Below, piece by piece: positions 54,429 through 63,845 of a stretch of DNA of 64,000 nucleotides (its first letter is position 1; every line of letters starts with the position of its first letter). Made by a program: the position numbers and the translations under genes. The stretch lies in the NCBI GenBank assembly GCA_048296855.1, contig CP182631.1; one strand, written 5' to 3'. Origin of the DNA: Pseudocolwellia sp048296855. Lineage in GTDB: Bacteria > Pseudomonadota > Gammaproteobacteria > Enterobacterales > Alteromonadaceae. The notes under the pieces were generated by a model. The model did not search any database, was not told the origin of the DNA, and was given only the letters and a program-made list of their open reading frames with translations.

Positions 54429-54602
54429 TTACCCAACACGTTTCTCTGAATACAAAGGCGTAACTTTATTAACCCCTTCCCTGTCCTCATCAATAAAAGT
54501 TTTATAAAGCTCTGTTAGCTCTCTTTGTTCTTTCATATTGGCTCCGTTAGATACCATTTTTTCAAAAAGTAAATTCAATCTTGTCATTTCTATTTTTTTC
54601 AT
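54429..54602 (-). CDS. 57-residue hypothetical protein
   Basis: An ATG at 54602 preceded by AAGGTAGG about 8-9 bases upstream opens a 57-codon frame: MKKIEMTRLNLLFEKMVSNG, then ANMKEQRELTELYKTF, ending in SEKRVG. It is charged and helical, with no membrane part and no family I recognise. The good ribosome-binding site and protein-like composition support it. Confidence 0.5.
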   Translation of the reverse strand: MKKIEMTRLNLLFEKMVSNGANMKEQRELTELYKTFIDEDREGVNKVTPLYSEKRVG

Positions 54603-55064
54603 ATTATCAACCTACCTTAGCCTATTAATAAAACAGTTAATTCTATTAATAAATTTATAAAAGCTAAGTTAAGTGTAGTTCGGTTTATAGTTTCAGCCAG
54701 TCATAAAAAGAGACTATCAGCACATTAATTCCATAATATATAGGTGAATTTAATTAACTTATTTAAAGAAAAACAGTATAAACAAGTGTTTATATCTGTA
54801 TAAAAATAAAACATTGTCAGTTGAATTTTATTGCTTACATTTTTTTAAGAGATGTCGCACACACTTGGCTGTTATCACTTACTCAGAAAGCAATAGGGCT
54901 TTTATACCCATACCTTAATTTTTATACAATATCTCTTAAGAGTATTAGAATGTGTAGACCTTTGCGGTATATTTGTACAACAAATTTATACCCAAAAGGT
55001 CAACATGCTCTCGTGAGATAATTTAATGAACTTGGTATTACCTGTTCTATTATTAAAGACAAAA
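54603..55064. other. AT-rich intergenic region with a possible transposase remnant
   Basis: About 460 bases without a convincing gene. Near the right end (54980-55060) the plus strand reads KGQHALVR, a stop, then FNELGITCSI, loosely like the C-terminal part of IS3-family OrfB. No inverted repeats or further transposase motifs are visible. Confidence 0.25.
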
Positions 55065-55092
55065 AAAAGCCATCGCTATTAGCAATGGCTTT
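55065..55092 (-). terminator. Terminator after typA
   Basis: AAAGCCAT and ATGGCTTT form the outer stem of a hairpin with an inner GCTATTAGC, with T-rich sequence on the minus-strand side. It lies about 20 bases after the typA stop codon. Confidence 0.85.
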
Positions 55093-55112
55093 TACAATAA
55101 ATATTTTAAAAA

Positions 55113-56930
55113 CTATTTAGCTGAACGACCTTCACGTTTACGCTCATTCTCTTTCAAGAACTTTTTACGTATACGAATGCTATCAGGTGTTACTTCAACA
55201 AGTTCGTCATTATCAATAAACTCTAGAGCTTGCTCTAAAGACATGATAATAGGTGGCGTTAATGTTTGCGCTTCATCTGTACCAGAAGAACGAACGTTAG
55301 TTAATTGCTTACCTTTTAACGCGTTAACTGTTAAGTCATTATCACGGCTATGAATACCAATGATTTGACCTTCATAAACATCTACACCATGACCGATAAA
55401 TAAACGTCCACGAGATTGTAAGTTAAATAATGCGTTAGTTAATGCTTTACCAGTAGCGTTAGCGATAATTACACCATTCAAGCGCTGACCGATTTCACCA
55501 CCTTTATGAGGTCCGTACTCTAGGAAAGTATGGTAGATCAAACCAGAACCCGACGTTAATGTCATAAATTCAGTTTGGAAACCAATTAAACCACGGCTTG
55601 GCATAATAAAGTCCATACGAATACGACCTTTACCATCTGGTGCCATATCAGTTAATTCAGCTTTACGAACCCCCATTTTCTCCATGATAGGACCTTGATG
55701 CGCTTCTTCAACATCGATAGTCACTGACTCATAAGGCTCTTCAAGTTGACCGTCTACTTCACGGATAATAACTTCAGGACGTGAAACAGCTAATTCATAG
55801 CCTTCACGACGCATGTTTTCAATTAATATACCTAAGTGAAGTTCACCACGGCCTGATACTTTAAACTTATCAGCATCATCTAATTGTTCAACACGTAAAG
55901 CAACGTTATGAATAAGCTCTTTATCTAAACGCTCTTTGATATTACGTGACGTAACAAACTTACCTTCTTGGCCACAGAATGGTGAAGTGTTTACTTGGAA
56001 CGTCATGTTGATAGTAGGTTCATCAACAGATAATGGCGGTAATGCAACAACTTCATTTGGACAACAAATGGTATCTGAAATTTTAAGTTCACCCAAACCG
56101 GTAATAGCAATAATATCACCAGCATGAGCTATTTCACTTTCGTGACGCTCTAAACCTAAGTAACCAAAAACTTTACCTACTTTGCCGTTATGTAATTTAC
56201 CGTTAGCACCTTCAACAGTAACTTGTTGATTAGGTTTAACAGAACCACGCGTAATACGACCAACACCGATAACACCTAAATAAGAGCTGTAATCAAGTTG
56301 AGAAATCTGCATTTGGAATGCGCCATCCGCATCAGCATTTGGAGCCGGTACTTCGTCGATTATTGTTTGGAATAAAGGAGTCATATCTTCGCCAACAACA
56401 TCTTCTTCTAAAGAAGACCAACCGTTAATTGCTGAAGCATAAACCACTTTAAAATCTAACTGATCGTCCGTTGCACCTAAGTTATCAAATAAATCAAAAA
56501 CTTGATCCATAACCCATTCAGGGCGAGCACCAGGCTTATCAATTTTGTTAATAACAACAATTGGTTTTAAACCTTGAGCAAACGCTTTTTTAGTTACAAA
56601 ACGAGTTTGTGGCATTGGACCTTCTTGCGCATCTACAATAAGAAGCACAGAATCAACCATTGACATAACACGTTCAACTTCACCGCCAAAATCAGCATGA
56701 CCAGGAGTATCTACGATGTTTACTCGGTATTCTCCCCAGTTAATTGCTGTATTCTTCGCTAAGATGGTGATACCGCGTTCTTTTTCGATATCGTTTGAGT
56801 CCATCGTACGTTCTTCTAGACCGCTTCTTGCGTCTAACGTACCTGATTGACTTAATAATTTATCGACTAGGGTAGTTTTACCATGGTCAACGTGGGCGAT
56901 GATCGCAACATTACGTAATTTCTCTAACAC
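55113..56930 (-). CDS. typA: Translational GTPase TypA/BipA
   Basis: A 605-residue ribosome-associated GTPase. G1 AHVDHGKTT, G3 DTPGHADF and G4 NKIDKP are visible, followed by EF-G-like domains and the TypA-specific C-terminus. It is important for 50S assembly at low temperature. It diverges from glnA, a common arrangement in gammaproteobacteria. Confidence 0.98.
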   Translation of the reverse strand: MLEKLRNVAIIAHVDHGKTTLVDKLLSQSGTLDARSGLEERTMDSNDIEKERGITILAKNTAINWGEYRVNIVDTPGHADFGGEVERVMSMVDSVLLIVDAQEGPMPQTRFVTKKAFAQGLKPIVVINKIDKPGARPEWVMDQVFDLFDNLGATDDQLDFKVVYASAINGWSSLEEDVVGEDMTPLFQTIIDEVPAPNADADGAFQMQISQLDYSSYLGVIGVGRITRGSVKPNQQVTVEGANGKLHNGKVGKVFGYLGLERHESEIAHAGDIIAITGLGELKISDTICCPNEVVALPPLSVDEPTINMTFQVNTSPFCGQEGKFVTSRNIKERLDKELIHNVALRVEQLDDADKFKVSGRGELHLGILIENMRREGYELAVSRPEVIIREVDGQLEEPYESVTIDVEEAHQGPIMEKMGVRKAELTDMAPDGKGRIRMDFIMPSRGLIGFQTEFMTLTSGSGLIYHTFLEYGPHKGGEIGQRLNGVIIANATGKALTNALFNLQSRGRLFIGHGVDVYEGQIIGIHSRDNDLTVNALKGKQLTNVRSSGTDEAQTLTPPIIMSLEQALEFIDNDELVEVTPDSIRIRKKFLKENERKREGRSAK

Positions 56931-57087
56931 AGGCTTCTTTGCTCAATAGGCTATAATTGGGCGCGAATTATACAGCACAGATGAACATAAATATAGTCGA
57001 ATAACGTGAAATATAATTTTCTATTCCTCGAATAAATAATCACATTATGCTAATGTTTACGCGTTCTCTTGAGCAGGCTTAATGCGA

Positions 57088-57126
57088 CGCACCAAAAAAG
57101 AGCAACAATAACACCAAAATGGTGCA
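57088..57126. promoter_or_regulatory. Two NtrC-binding sites upstream of glnA
   Basis: CGCACCAAAAAAGAGCA (57088-57104) and AACACCAAAATGGTGCA (57110-57126) match the NtrC consensus TGCACCAAAATGGTGCA at about 13 and 15 of 17 positions. They lie 50-90 bases upstream of the sigma-54 promoter, the normal enhancer position. Confidence 0.82.
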
Positions 57127-57175
57127 AAATAACATTTTAGACGAACTTAAACCATTGTATATCAAAGACTTAAAT

Positions 57176-57192
57176 TTGGCATGGTTTTAGCT
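57176..57192 (+). promoter_or_regulatory. Sigma-54 promoter of glnA
   Basis: TTGGCATGGTTTTAGCT has GG and GC at exactly the required 12-base distance. It lies about 70 bases before the glnA ATG and downstream of two NtrC sites, so nitrogen-limited activation is very likely. Confidence 0.85.
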
Positions 57193-57260
57193 TCAGCTAT
57201 AATAAAGTAAATACACTGTGTTTATAATTTTCACAAAACATATATCTCTGGAGACTATCA

Positions 57261-58667
57261 ATGTCACAAGCAGTTTTAGATTTAATTAAAGAAAACGATG
57301 TTAAATTCGTTGATTTACGTTTTACCGACTCAAAAGGTAAAGAGCAACACGTTTCTATTCCTCATCATCAAGTAGATGCTGACTTTTTTGAAGATGGTAA
57401 AATGTTCGATGGTTCATCTATTCAAGGCTGGAAAGGTATCAACGAATCAGACATGGTTATGATGCCTGACGCTGAATCAGCTGTTCTTGACCCATTTACA
57501 GAAACACCTACATTAAACATTCGTTGTGACATTTTAGAGCCTGCAACAATGCAAGGTTATAGTCGTGATCCTCGTTCAGTAGCTCATCGCGCTGAAGAGT
57601 ATATGCGTTCTACTGGTATTGCAGACACTGTTTTAATTGGTCCAGAGCCTGAATTCTTCCTTTTTGATGATGTTCGTTTCCATACAGATATGAGCGGTTC
57701 ATTCTACAAAATTGATGATAAAGAAGCCGCTTGGAACTCTGGTACTGAATATGAAGAAGGTAACATGGGTCACCGACCTGGTGTTAAAGGCGGTTACTTC
57801 CCAGTATCTCCAGTAGATTCATCACAAGATATTCGTTCAGCTATGTGTTTAGTAATGGAAGAAATGGGCTTAGTTGTTGAAGCACATCACCATGAAGTAG
57901 CTACTGCTGGTCAAAACGAAATTGCTTGTCGTTTTAATACGTTAGTTAAAAAAGCTGATGAAGTACAAATTTACAAGTATGTTGTTCATAACGTTGCTCA
58001 CGCATACGGAAAAACAGCTACATTTATGCCTAAGCCTTTAGTAGGTGATAACGGTTCTGGTATGCATGTGCATCAATCTCTTGCTAAAGATGGTGTTAAC
58101 TTATTCTCTGGTGATAAATACGGCGGATTATCTGAATTAGCTATTTACTACATTGGTGGTATCATCAAGCACGCTAAAGCGCTTAATGCATTTACTAACC
58201 CATCAACTAACTCATACAAACGTTTAGTGCCTCATTTTGAAGCACCTGTTATGCTTGCATACTCTGCACGTAACCGTTCAGCTTCTATCCGTATTCCAAT
58301 TGTTCCATCTCCAAAAGCGGTACGTATCGAAGCTCGTTTCCCAGATCCTGCAGCTAACCCTTATTTAGCATTCTCTGCTTTATTAATGGCGGGCCTTGAC
58401 GGAATTAAAAATAAAATTCACCCTGGTGACGCTATGGATAAAGATCTATATGACTTACCAGCTGAAGAAGCAGCACAAATTCCACAAGTTGCGACTTCTC
58501 TAGGAGATGCATTAGACGCGCTTGAAGCTGATAATGAATTTTTAACTGCTGGTGGCGTTATGGATATCGACATGATTAACGCTTACATAGATTTAAAACG
58601 TGAAGAAGTTTCTTTACTAAATATGACAACTCACCCAGTTGAGTTTGATATGTACTACAGTGTTTAA
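57261..58667 (+). CDS. glnA: Glutamine synthetase type I
   Basis: A 468-residue enzyme that makes glutamine from glutamate, ammonia and ATP. Metal and ATP sites are visible (MFDGSSIQGWKGI, GPEPEFFLFD, NGSGMHVHQS, and RNRSASIRIP). The adenylylation tyrosine lies in KDLYDLPAEEA near residue 397, so it is a GS-I-beta form controlled by GlnE. GGAG lies before the ATG. Confidence 0.99.
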   Translation: MSQAVLDLIKENDVKFVDLRFTDSKGKEQHVSIPHHQVDADFFEDGKMFDGSSIQGWKGINESDMVMMPDAESAVLDPFTETPTLNIRCDILEPATMQGYSRDPRSVAHRAEEYMRSTGIADTVLIGPEPEFFLFDDVRFHTDMSGSFYKIDDKEAAWNSGTEYEEGNMGHRPGVKGGYFPVSPVDSSQDIRSAMCLVMEEMGLVVEAHHHEVATAGQNEIACRFNTLVKKADEVQIYKYVVHNVAHAYGKTATFMPKPLVGDNGSGMHVHQSLAKDGVNLFSGDKYGGLSELAIYYIGGIIKHAKALNAFTNPSTNSYKRLVPHFEAPVMLAYSARNRSASIRIPIVPSPKAVRIEARFPDPAANPYLAFSALLMAGLDGIKNKIHPGDAMDKDLYDLPAEEAAQIPQVATSLGDALDALEADNEFLTAGGVMDIDMINAYIDLKREEVSLLNMTTHPVEFDMYYSV

Positions 58668-58691
58668 TTAGCTTTTTTGTCTAATTAATTA

Positions 58692-58718
58692 AAAAGCCCA
58701 CTCAGGTGGGCTTTTTTT
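58692..58718 (+). terminator. Terminator after glnA
   Basis: AAAAGCCCAC, TCAG and GTGGGCTTTT form a 10-bp stem followed by T. It limits read-through from glnA into the DUF4124-ntrBC genes. Confidence 0.92.
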
Positions 58719-58778
58719 GTGGTAATAATCTGATATTTTGCTAGATTATATAAGTATTTAGAAATTGGACGTTACTCA

Positions 58779-59309
58779 TTGTATATTTTAAAAGTATTTG
58801 TTTTATTCCTGTTAATCTTATCATTGCTTACCCCAGTGTATGCAACCTCAGCCAAAGTATATGTATGGCGAGATGAAACGGGTGTATTAGTCTTTTCTGA
58901 CAGCCCAAAACCTGGTGCGGAAGAAATAGAAATCAATTCAGAGAATCAAAACATTTCACCTTCAATAGATACATCAATTCTAGATATTAAACCCAAGAAA
59001 ATTGAAGATAAATTTGAAGTTGAGATTATCAGGCCTACCAACAATTCAACTATTCGAGACAATACTGGCTCTGTACATGTATCAGGAAGAATAATACCTG
59101 TATTCAAACAAGGTTTAACCATTCAACTTATTATCGACGATACCCCTTATAAAGCACCTCAAACTCACTCAATGTTTGCATTACGAGATATAGAACGTGG
59201 CGAGCATCAAATAAAATTAGTTCTATTAAACGCAAAAGGCAAGGTTATTGCATCATCAAAACCAGTCACCTTTTATATGCACCGCGCGTCAGTCATTAAA
59301 GCTAAATAA
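58779..59309 (+). CDS. DUF4124 domain exported protein
   Basis: A 176-residue protein with a signal peptide (cleavage near VYA) and the DUF4124 core KVYVWRDETGVLVFSDSPKPGAEEIEI, then an Ig-like domain. The start is TTG at 58779; no ATG is available near the signal peptide. It stands between glnA and ntrB in many Alteromonadales; its function is unknown. Confidence 0.82.
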   Translation: MYILKVFVLFLLILSLLTPVYATSAKVYVWRDETGVLVFSDSPKPGAEEIEINSENQNISPSIDTSILDIKPKKIEDKFEVEIIRPTNNSTIRDNTGSVHVSGRIIPVFKQGLTIQLIIDDTPYKAPQTHSMFALRDIERGEHQIKLVLLNAKGKVIASSKPVTFYMHRASVIKAK

Positions 59310-59392
59310 CTTTTAAATAAAGTAATATTGCTTCATTTTAGATAAACTGACAATGGCAGCGCACCAACTCAGTGCATTCAGAGTTAATTTAA

Positions 59393-60478
59393 ATGTTAAG
59401 TAATAATTTTGAAATTCAGCAAAACAAAAAAAACTTCCAGCAAGTACTGCCTGTACATATGGTAACAGCTGTTATGCTTCTCGATCAGCATTTAGTTATT
59501 CAATATATTAATCCCGCAGCCGAAGCAATATTAATAAAAAGTTTAAATACCTTATATAACCAATCAATAGAAGATGTGTTTAGAAGCACCTCGATTAAAA
59601 AAGAACGTTTCACACAACTATTATCCTCTGGGCAAGAGTTTAATGATGGTGATGTTATCTTAGAGTTCTTAGATCAATCACAAATAACCATAGAATTAAC
59701 AGCATCTTCTATCGAATTTAATAATGCTCCTCATATTTTATTAGAATTTAAGCAAATTGATCAGCAAAAGCAGATCAGTGCTGAAGCATTTCAACAACAA
59801 CAATGGGAGTCTGCAAGAGATCTTATTCGAGGTCTAGCACATGAAATTAAAAATCCTTTAGGAGGTTTAAGAGGTGCAGCTCAATTGCTCGATAATGATT
59901 TAAAAGGTGAACAAAAAGAATACACCGCCATGATTATTGAGCAAGCAGATAGATTAACTAACCTTGTGGATCGACTTTTAGGTCCAAATCAACTACCTAA
60001 TATTACAAAACAAAATATTCATGTAGTTTTAGAAAAAGTTAGTCAGCTTGTTAATTTTAATAACCCGAAGGGAATAAAACTTTGCAAAGACTATGATCCA
60101 TCAATACCTGACATTGAATTTGACGAAGATAAAATACAACAAGCCATTCTTAATATTGTTAATAACGCGATTCAAGCAATAGAAAGTGATAACACAATTT
60201 TACTTAAAACTAGAGTGGCTAGTAATCAAATAATTAATGGTAAGCGCATTAAGTTGGGTGTGCAAATAAGCATAATAGATGATGGCCCAGGTATACCAAA
60301 CGATATACAAGACACCCTTTTTTATCCTATGGTTTCTGGCAGAAATAACGGTACCGGACTCGGCTTATCGATTTGCCAAACTCTTATCCATCAGCATCAA
60401 GGTAAATTACTTTGTACTAGCCAACCCGGCAAAACTGAATTTACCATTTTATTACCCATTCATGGAGACAACGCATAA
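59393..60478 (+). CDS. glnL: Nitrogen regulation sensor kinase NtrB
   Basis: A 361-residue kinase: N-terminal PAS domain, phospho-acceptor His in GLAHEIKNPLGGLRGA near residue 149, then an ATPase domain with NIVNNAIQA and GTGLGLSICQ. With PII it controls NtrC phosphorylation according to glutamine status. Its stop codon overlaps the ntrC start. Confidence 0.96.
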   Translation: MLSNNFEIQQNKKNFQQVLPVHMVTAVMLLDQHLVIQYINPAAEAILIKSLNTLYNQSIEDVFRSTSIKKERFTQLLSSGQEFNDGDVILEFLDQSQITIELTASSIEFNNAPHILLEFKQIDQQKQISAEAFQQQQWESARDLIRGLAHEIKNPLGGLRGAAQLLDNDLKGEQKEYTAMIIEQADRLTNLVDRLLGPNQLPNITKQNIHVVLEKVSQLVNFNNPKGIKLCKDYDPSIPDIEFDEDKIQQAILNIVNNAIQAIESDNTILLKTRVASNQIINGKRIKLGVQISIIDDGPGIPNDIQDTLFYPMVSGRNNGTGLGLSICQTLIHQHQGKLLCTSQPGKTEFTILLPIHGDNA

Positions 60479-61881
60479 TGAACACTGAACAGATTTGGAT
60501 TGTAGATGACGATAGTTCAATACGATGGGTGTTAGAAAAAGCGTTTAATAAAGCAAACTTATCAGCCGCTTCTTTTGATAATGCAAAAGACTTACTTACT
60601 GCATTAGATCATTCTCAACCCGAAATTATTATTTCCGACATTAGAATGCCAGGTATTGATGGTATGGCGCTTTTAAGCCAAATTAATGCAGACCATCCCA
60701 ATATACCTGTCATCATAATGACAGCTCATTCTGATTTAGATAGTGCCGTTAATGCGTATCAAGGGGGGGCATTCGAATATCTTCCTAAACCCTTTGATAT
60801 TGATGAAGCAATTTCTTTGAGTAAGCGTGCTTTAACTCATGCTCGTGAACAAAATGCCAAAAATAGCCAAAAAGACTCTTCGGTTTTATCTGTAGGAATA
60901 ATTGGCGAAGCACCTTCAATGCAAGAAGTATTTAGAGCAATCGGTCGCCTATCAAGATCTAGCATCAGCGTTCTTATTAATGGTGAATCAGGAACAGGAA
61001 AAGAGCTTGTGGCCCATGCCTTACATACTCATAGCCCTAGATCAAAAGGTCCGTTCATTCCACTTAACATGGCCGCAATACCCAAAGACCTTATTGAGTC
61101 TGAATTATTTGGCCATGAAAAAGGAGCCTTTACAGGCGCTAACTCAATTCGACAAGGACGATTTGAGCAAGCACATAATGGTACCTTATTCTTAGACGAA
61201 ATTGGTGATATGCCGTTAGATATCCAAACTCGTTTATTACGTGTACTAGCTGATGGACAGTTTTATCGTGTTGGTGGGCACTCACCAATACAAGTTGATG
61301 TAAGGATTATCGCAGCAACACATCAAAATTTAGAAGATCAAGTAGCAAAAAATGAATTTCGAGAAGATCTGTTTCACCGCTTAAACGTTATAAGAATACA
61401 CCTACCAAGTTTAAGAGAAAGAAAAGAAGATATTGCACAGCTAGCTTCACATTTTTTAATGCAGGCAGCAAACGAACTAAGCGTAGATCCTAAATCGTTA
61501 CATAAAGATGCAGAACAGTTTCTTAAGCGTTGCGATTGGCCAGGTAATGTAAGACAGTTAGAGAATTTATGTCGCTTTTTAACCGTTATGGCTAGTGGAC
61601 AAGAAATACTTATTGAAGACCTACCAGACGAATTAAGTAATAAAAAAGATTCAGCAAGTACTGTTTCCTCAAGCTGGCAACATGCCTTTAGCTTATGGAT
61701 GGATGAACAATTGAAAACAGGGAATGCTAATATACTAGATACTGCTTTGCCTGAATTTGAAAAAATAGCCTTAGAGCGCGCGCTTCAGTTTACCCAAGGT
61801 CATAAGCAAGATGCATCTAAAAAACTAGGTTGGGGACGTAATACACTAACCAGAAAGTTAAAAGACCTAGACCTTAACTAA
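60478..61881 (+). CDS. glnG: Nitrogen regulation response regulator NtrC
   Basis: A 467-residue sigma-54 activator. The receiver domain has phospho-Asp in IIISDIRMPG near residue 54. The AAA+ domain has GESGTGKE, GAFTGA and RLLRVL; the C-terminal Fis-type helix-turn-helix is ASKKLGWGRNTLTRKL. It activates glnA through the two sites at 57088-57126. Confidence 0.98.
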   Translation: MNTEQIWIVDDDSSIRWVLEKAFNKANLSAASFDNAKDLLTALDHSQPEIIISDIRMPGIDGMALLSQINADHPNIPVIIMTAHSDLDSAVNAYQGGAFEYLPKPFDIDEAISLSKRALTHAREQNAKNSQKDSSVLSVGIIGEAPSMQEVFRAIGRLSRSSISVLINGESGTGKELVAHALHTHSPRSKGPFIPLNMAAIPKDLIESELFGHEKGAFTGANSIRQGRFEQAHNGTLFLDEIGDMPLDIQTRLLRVLADGQFYRVGGHSPIQVDVRIIAATHQNLEDQVAKNEFREDLFHRLNVIRIHLPSLRERKEDIAQLASHFLMQAANELSVDPKSLHKDAEQFLKRCDWPGNVRQLENLCRFLTVMASGQEILIEDLPDELSNKKDSASTVSSSWQHAFSLWMDEQLKTGNANILDTALPEFEKIALERALQFTQGHKQDASKKLGWGRNTLTRKLKDLDLN

Positions 61882-61884
61882 TAG

Positions 61885-62265
61885 CTAAGAATGACACTCA
61901 TCATCGGCGCATTGTTTACAACTATTACATAATTTTAAATTTATAACATGCGCCGCAACAATTAAAGATGCACCTAATATAATAAAGTATGGCTCTAGCT
62001 CTTCAGAAAAATTATGTTTTATCCAATAAATCCCAACCCCAAGAAATAAAAGATAAAAAGGATAAAGACGCTTGTGATATTTTTTAAAACCTGAAAATAA
62101 AGCAAATGAGCCTAAAATAGCTGTCATAATTAAAAAAACATGTTCCCATGTATGATCAGCCAAAAAACTTAAGCCTAATAGAGGCAAAGCAGGCAGTAAT
62201 ACTGGGAGTAAAATGCAATGTAATGCACATAAACTAGTAGCAGTTATACCTATACGATCTAACAT
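61885..62265 (-). CDS. MerC-domain membrane protein, likely zinc-responsive
   Basis: A 126-residue protein with four membrane helices. The MerC pattern includes ATSLCALHCILLPVLLPALPLLG (metal-binding Cys pair in helix 1) and a Cys-rich tail (CNSCKQCADDECHS). MerC proteins carry mercury in mer operons, but there are no mer genes here. A Zur-like palindrome 53 bases upstream suggests zinc instead. Confidence 0.85.
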   Translation of the reverse strand: MLDRIGITATSLCALHCILLPVLLPALPLLGLSFLADHTWEHVFLIMTAILGSFALFSGFKKYHKRLYPFYLLFLGVGIYWIKHNFSEELEPYFIILGASLIVAAHVINLKLCNSCKQCADDECHS

Positions 62266-62317
62266 TTGTTGTCACTCAATCAAAATATCTTTATTAATAT
62301 GAGATAATATCACAATT

Positions 62318-62335
62318 GATATGTTATAACATATC
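62318..62335. promoter_or_regulatory. Zur-box-like perfect palindrome
   Basis: GATATGTTATAACATATC is a perfect 18-bp palindrome with the core TGTTATAACA typical of Zur operators. It lies 53 bases upstream of the MerC-like start codon and just after the epmA stop codon. A zur gene is present at 34249. Confidence 0.65.
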
Positions 62336-62339
62336 TTTA

Positions 62340-63323
62340 TTAAGCTCTATCGACAGTAAATGTTATTACCTCATCAATCGATTTTTTATCTAAAGCCAAC
62401 ATTAACAACCTATCAACCCCTAAAGCTACTCCTGAACAACTTGGTAGGCCAACTTTTAAAGCTTCAATAAAACGAGGGTCTATGGACTTTTGTTCTAAAC
62501 CTATATTTTCTCTATAAATATTATCTTTATTAAAACGTTGTAACTGCTCAATATGGTCGGTGAGTTCACAAAACCCATTTACAAGCTCAATACCTTTAAA
62601 ATAACACTCAAAGCGCTCAGCAACTCTTTCATCAACTTTATTTTTTCGCGCTAAAGAAGCTTGGGATAATGGAAAGTTATAGATAAAAATTGGCTTATAC
62701 TTGCCTATATTTGGCTCAATTAACTCAGCCATAATAAACTGCAATAAAACATCTATCTCATTCTCATTAACTAACCAATCACTCATTATATTGGCATTAA
62801 GAATTAGAGTCTTAAGCTCTTTAACGCTTGTATTAAGTGGATCAACATTAACATTATTAATAAATAGGTTTTGATAAGAAATTATTTCAGGTTCTTCGCA
62901 ATGAAGTGTTTTTTTTAAAAGGTCTGAAACCTCTTTAATTAAATCTTCCTGTGTAAAGCCTAAACGATACCATTCTAAGATAGTAAACTCAGGATTATGA
63001 TAACGCCCCTTACCTTCATGCCTAAACGCTTTAGATATTTGATAAATAGATTGATAACCAGATGCTAATAACCTTTTCATACAATATTCGGGGGAAGTCT
63101 GAAAATACATCTTCCTAAAATATTGGGGGCCACTATCAGAAAAGTAATTGAATTGTGTTTTAAATGCTTCTAGGTGTATATCTGTTACCGTAAATTGACC
63201 CAATAAAGGAGTCTCAACTTCAATTACATCGAGCTCATAAAAAAAAGCTCTAATCTTATTTAAAATATTAGCTTTTTTCTTAGCATCTTCCCAACTTAAT
63301 GTAGCTTGCCAATCCATATACAT
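62340..63323 (-). CDS. epmA: EF-P beta-lysine ligase EpmA
   Basis: A 327-residue class II lysyl-tRNA-synthetase-like enzyme without an anticodon-binding domain. Motif 2 is FRHEGKGRYHNPEFTILEWYR and motif 3 is GVALGVDRLLML. It attaches beta-lysine to elongation factor P. The ATG at 63323 is used; an ATG two codons later is an alternative. Confidence 0.96.
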   Translation of the reverse strand: MYMDWQATLSWEDAKKKANILNKIRAFFYELDVIEVETPLLGQFTVTDIHLEAFKTQFNYFSDSGPQYFRKMYFQTSPEYCMKRLLASGYQSIYQISKAFRHEGKGRYHNPEFTILEWYRLGFTQEDLIKEVSDLLKKTLHCEEPEIISYQNLFINNVNVDPLNTSVKELKTLILNANIMSDWLVNENEIDVLLQFIMAELIEPNIGKYKPIFIYNFPLSQASLARKNKVDERVAERFECYFKGIELVNGFCELTDHIEQLQRFNKDNIYRENIGLEQKSIDPRFIEALKVGLPSCSGVALGVDRLLMLALDKKSIDEVITFTVDRA

Positions 63324-63687
63324 ATTCTCTTAAATAGATATTTAATAACACTTATACTAAACAGATAAATTAACATCGGATATTGATAACTTTTATTGAA
63401 TGAAATAAACCAATACTTCGTTAAGTAAAAATTAGAACTGAAGATTTGTACAAACCTTTGTATTGAGCAATTTAATAGTGGAACTGCCATCAAACAATAA
63501 AACAAACTGTGTGGAGATATATTTTATCAAACACACAAGAAAAGGCTAGCAATGTCCTGCTGACATATAGAATATACTAATGTCGTCGCGCGCGCATAAA
63601 TATACAGGAACAAACTCATATAAGAGAAAGCAACGCTACACACTTTCGACCTTGGAACGACTGCTGCAATGTTTAACACCAGACAGC
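63324..63687. other. Intergenic region with a 5S rRNA-like fragment
   Basis: There is no gene with a convincing start. At 63544-63566 the sequence GGCTAGCAATGTCCTGCTGAC resembles the 3' end of the 5S gene at 63730 (13 identical bases, then drift), so it may be a decayed 5S copy. A CG-repeat (CGTCGCGCGCGC) lies at 63583-63595. Confidence 0.45.
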
Positions 63688-63718
63688 AAAAAGCCCGACT
63701 CTTTCGAATCGGGCTTTT
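63688..63718 (-). terminator. Terminator of the rRNA operon
   Basis: On the minus strand AAAAGCCCGATTCG and the complementary CGGGCTTTTT form a strong hairpin with a T tail. It lies about 12 bases after the 5S 3' end. Confidence 0.92.
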
Positions 63719-63729
63719 CTTAATGAGAA

Positions 63730-63845
63730 GCCTAGCAATGTCCTACTCTCACATGGGAACTCCCACACTACCATCGGCGCTAATGCATTTCACTTCTGAG
63801 TTCGGAATGGGATCAGGTGGGTCTACATCGCTATTGTCGCTAGAC
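63730..63845 (-). rRNA. rrf: 5S ribosomal RNA
   Basis: On the minus strand the sequence runs from GTCTAGCGACAATAGCG through CCCACCTGATCCCATTCCGA and GAACTCAGAAGTGAAA to GGACATTGCTAGGC, the standard 5S core. The ends pair (GTCTAGC / GCTAGGC). Length is about 116 bases; the end points may be off by one or two. Confidence 0.95.

Noticed and set aside
54821..55021. 66-codon plus-strand frame
   Set aside because: No ribosome-binding site and no protein-like composition; kept only as a possible transposase scar at its 3' end.
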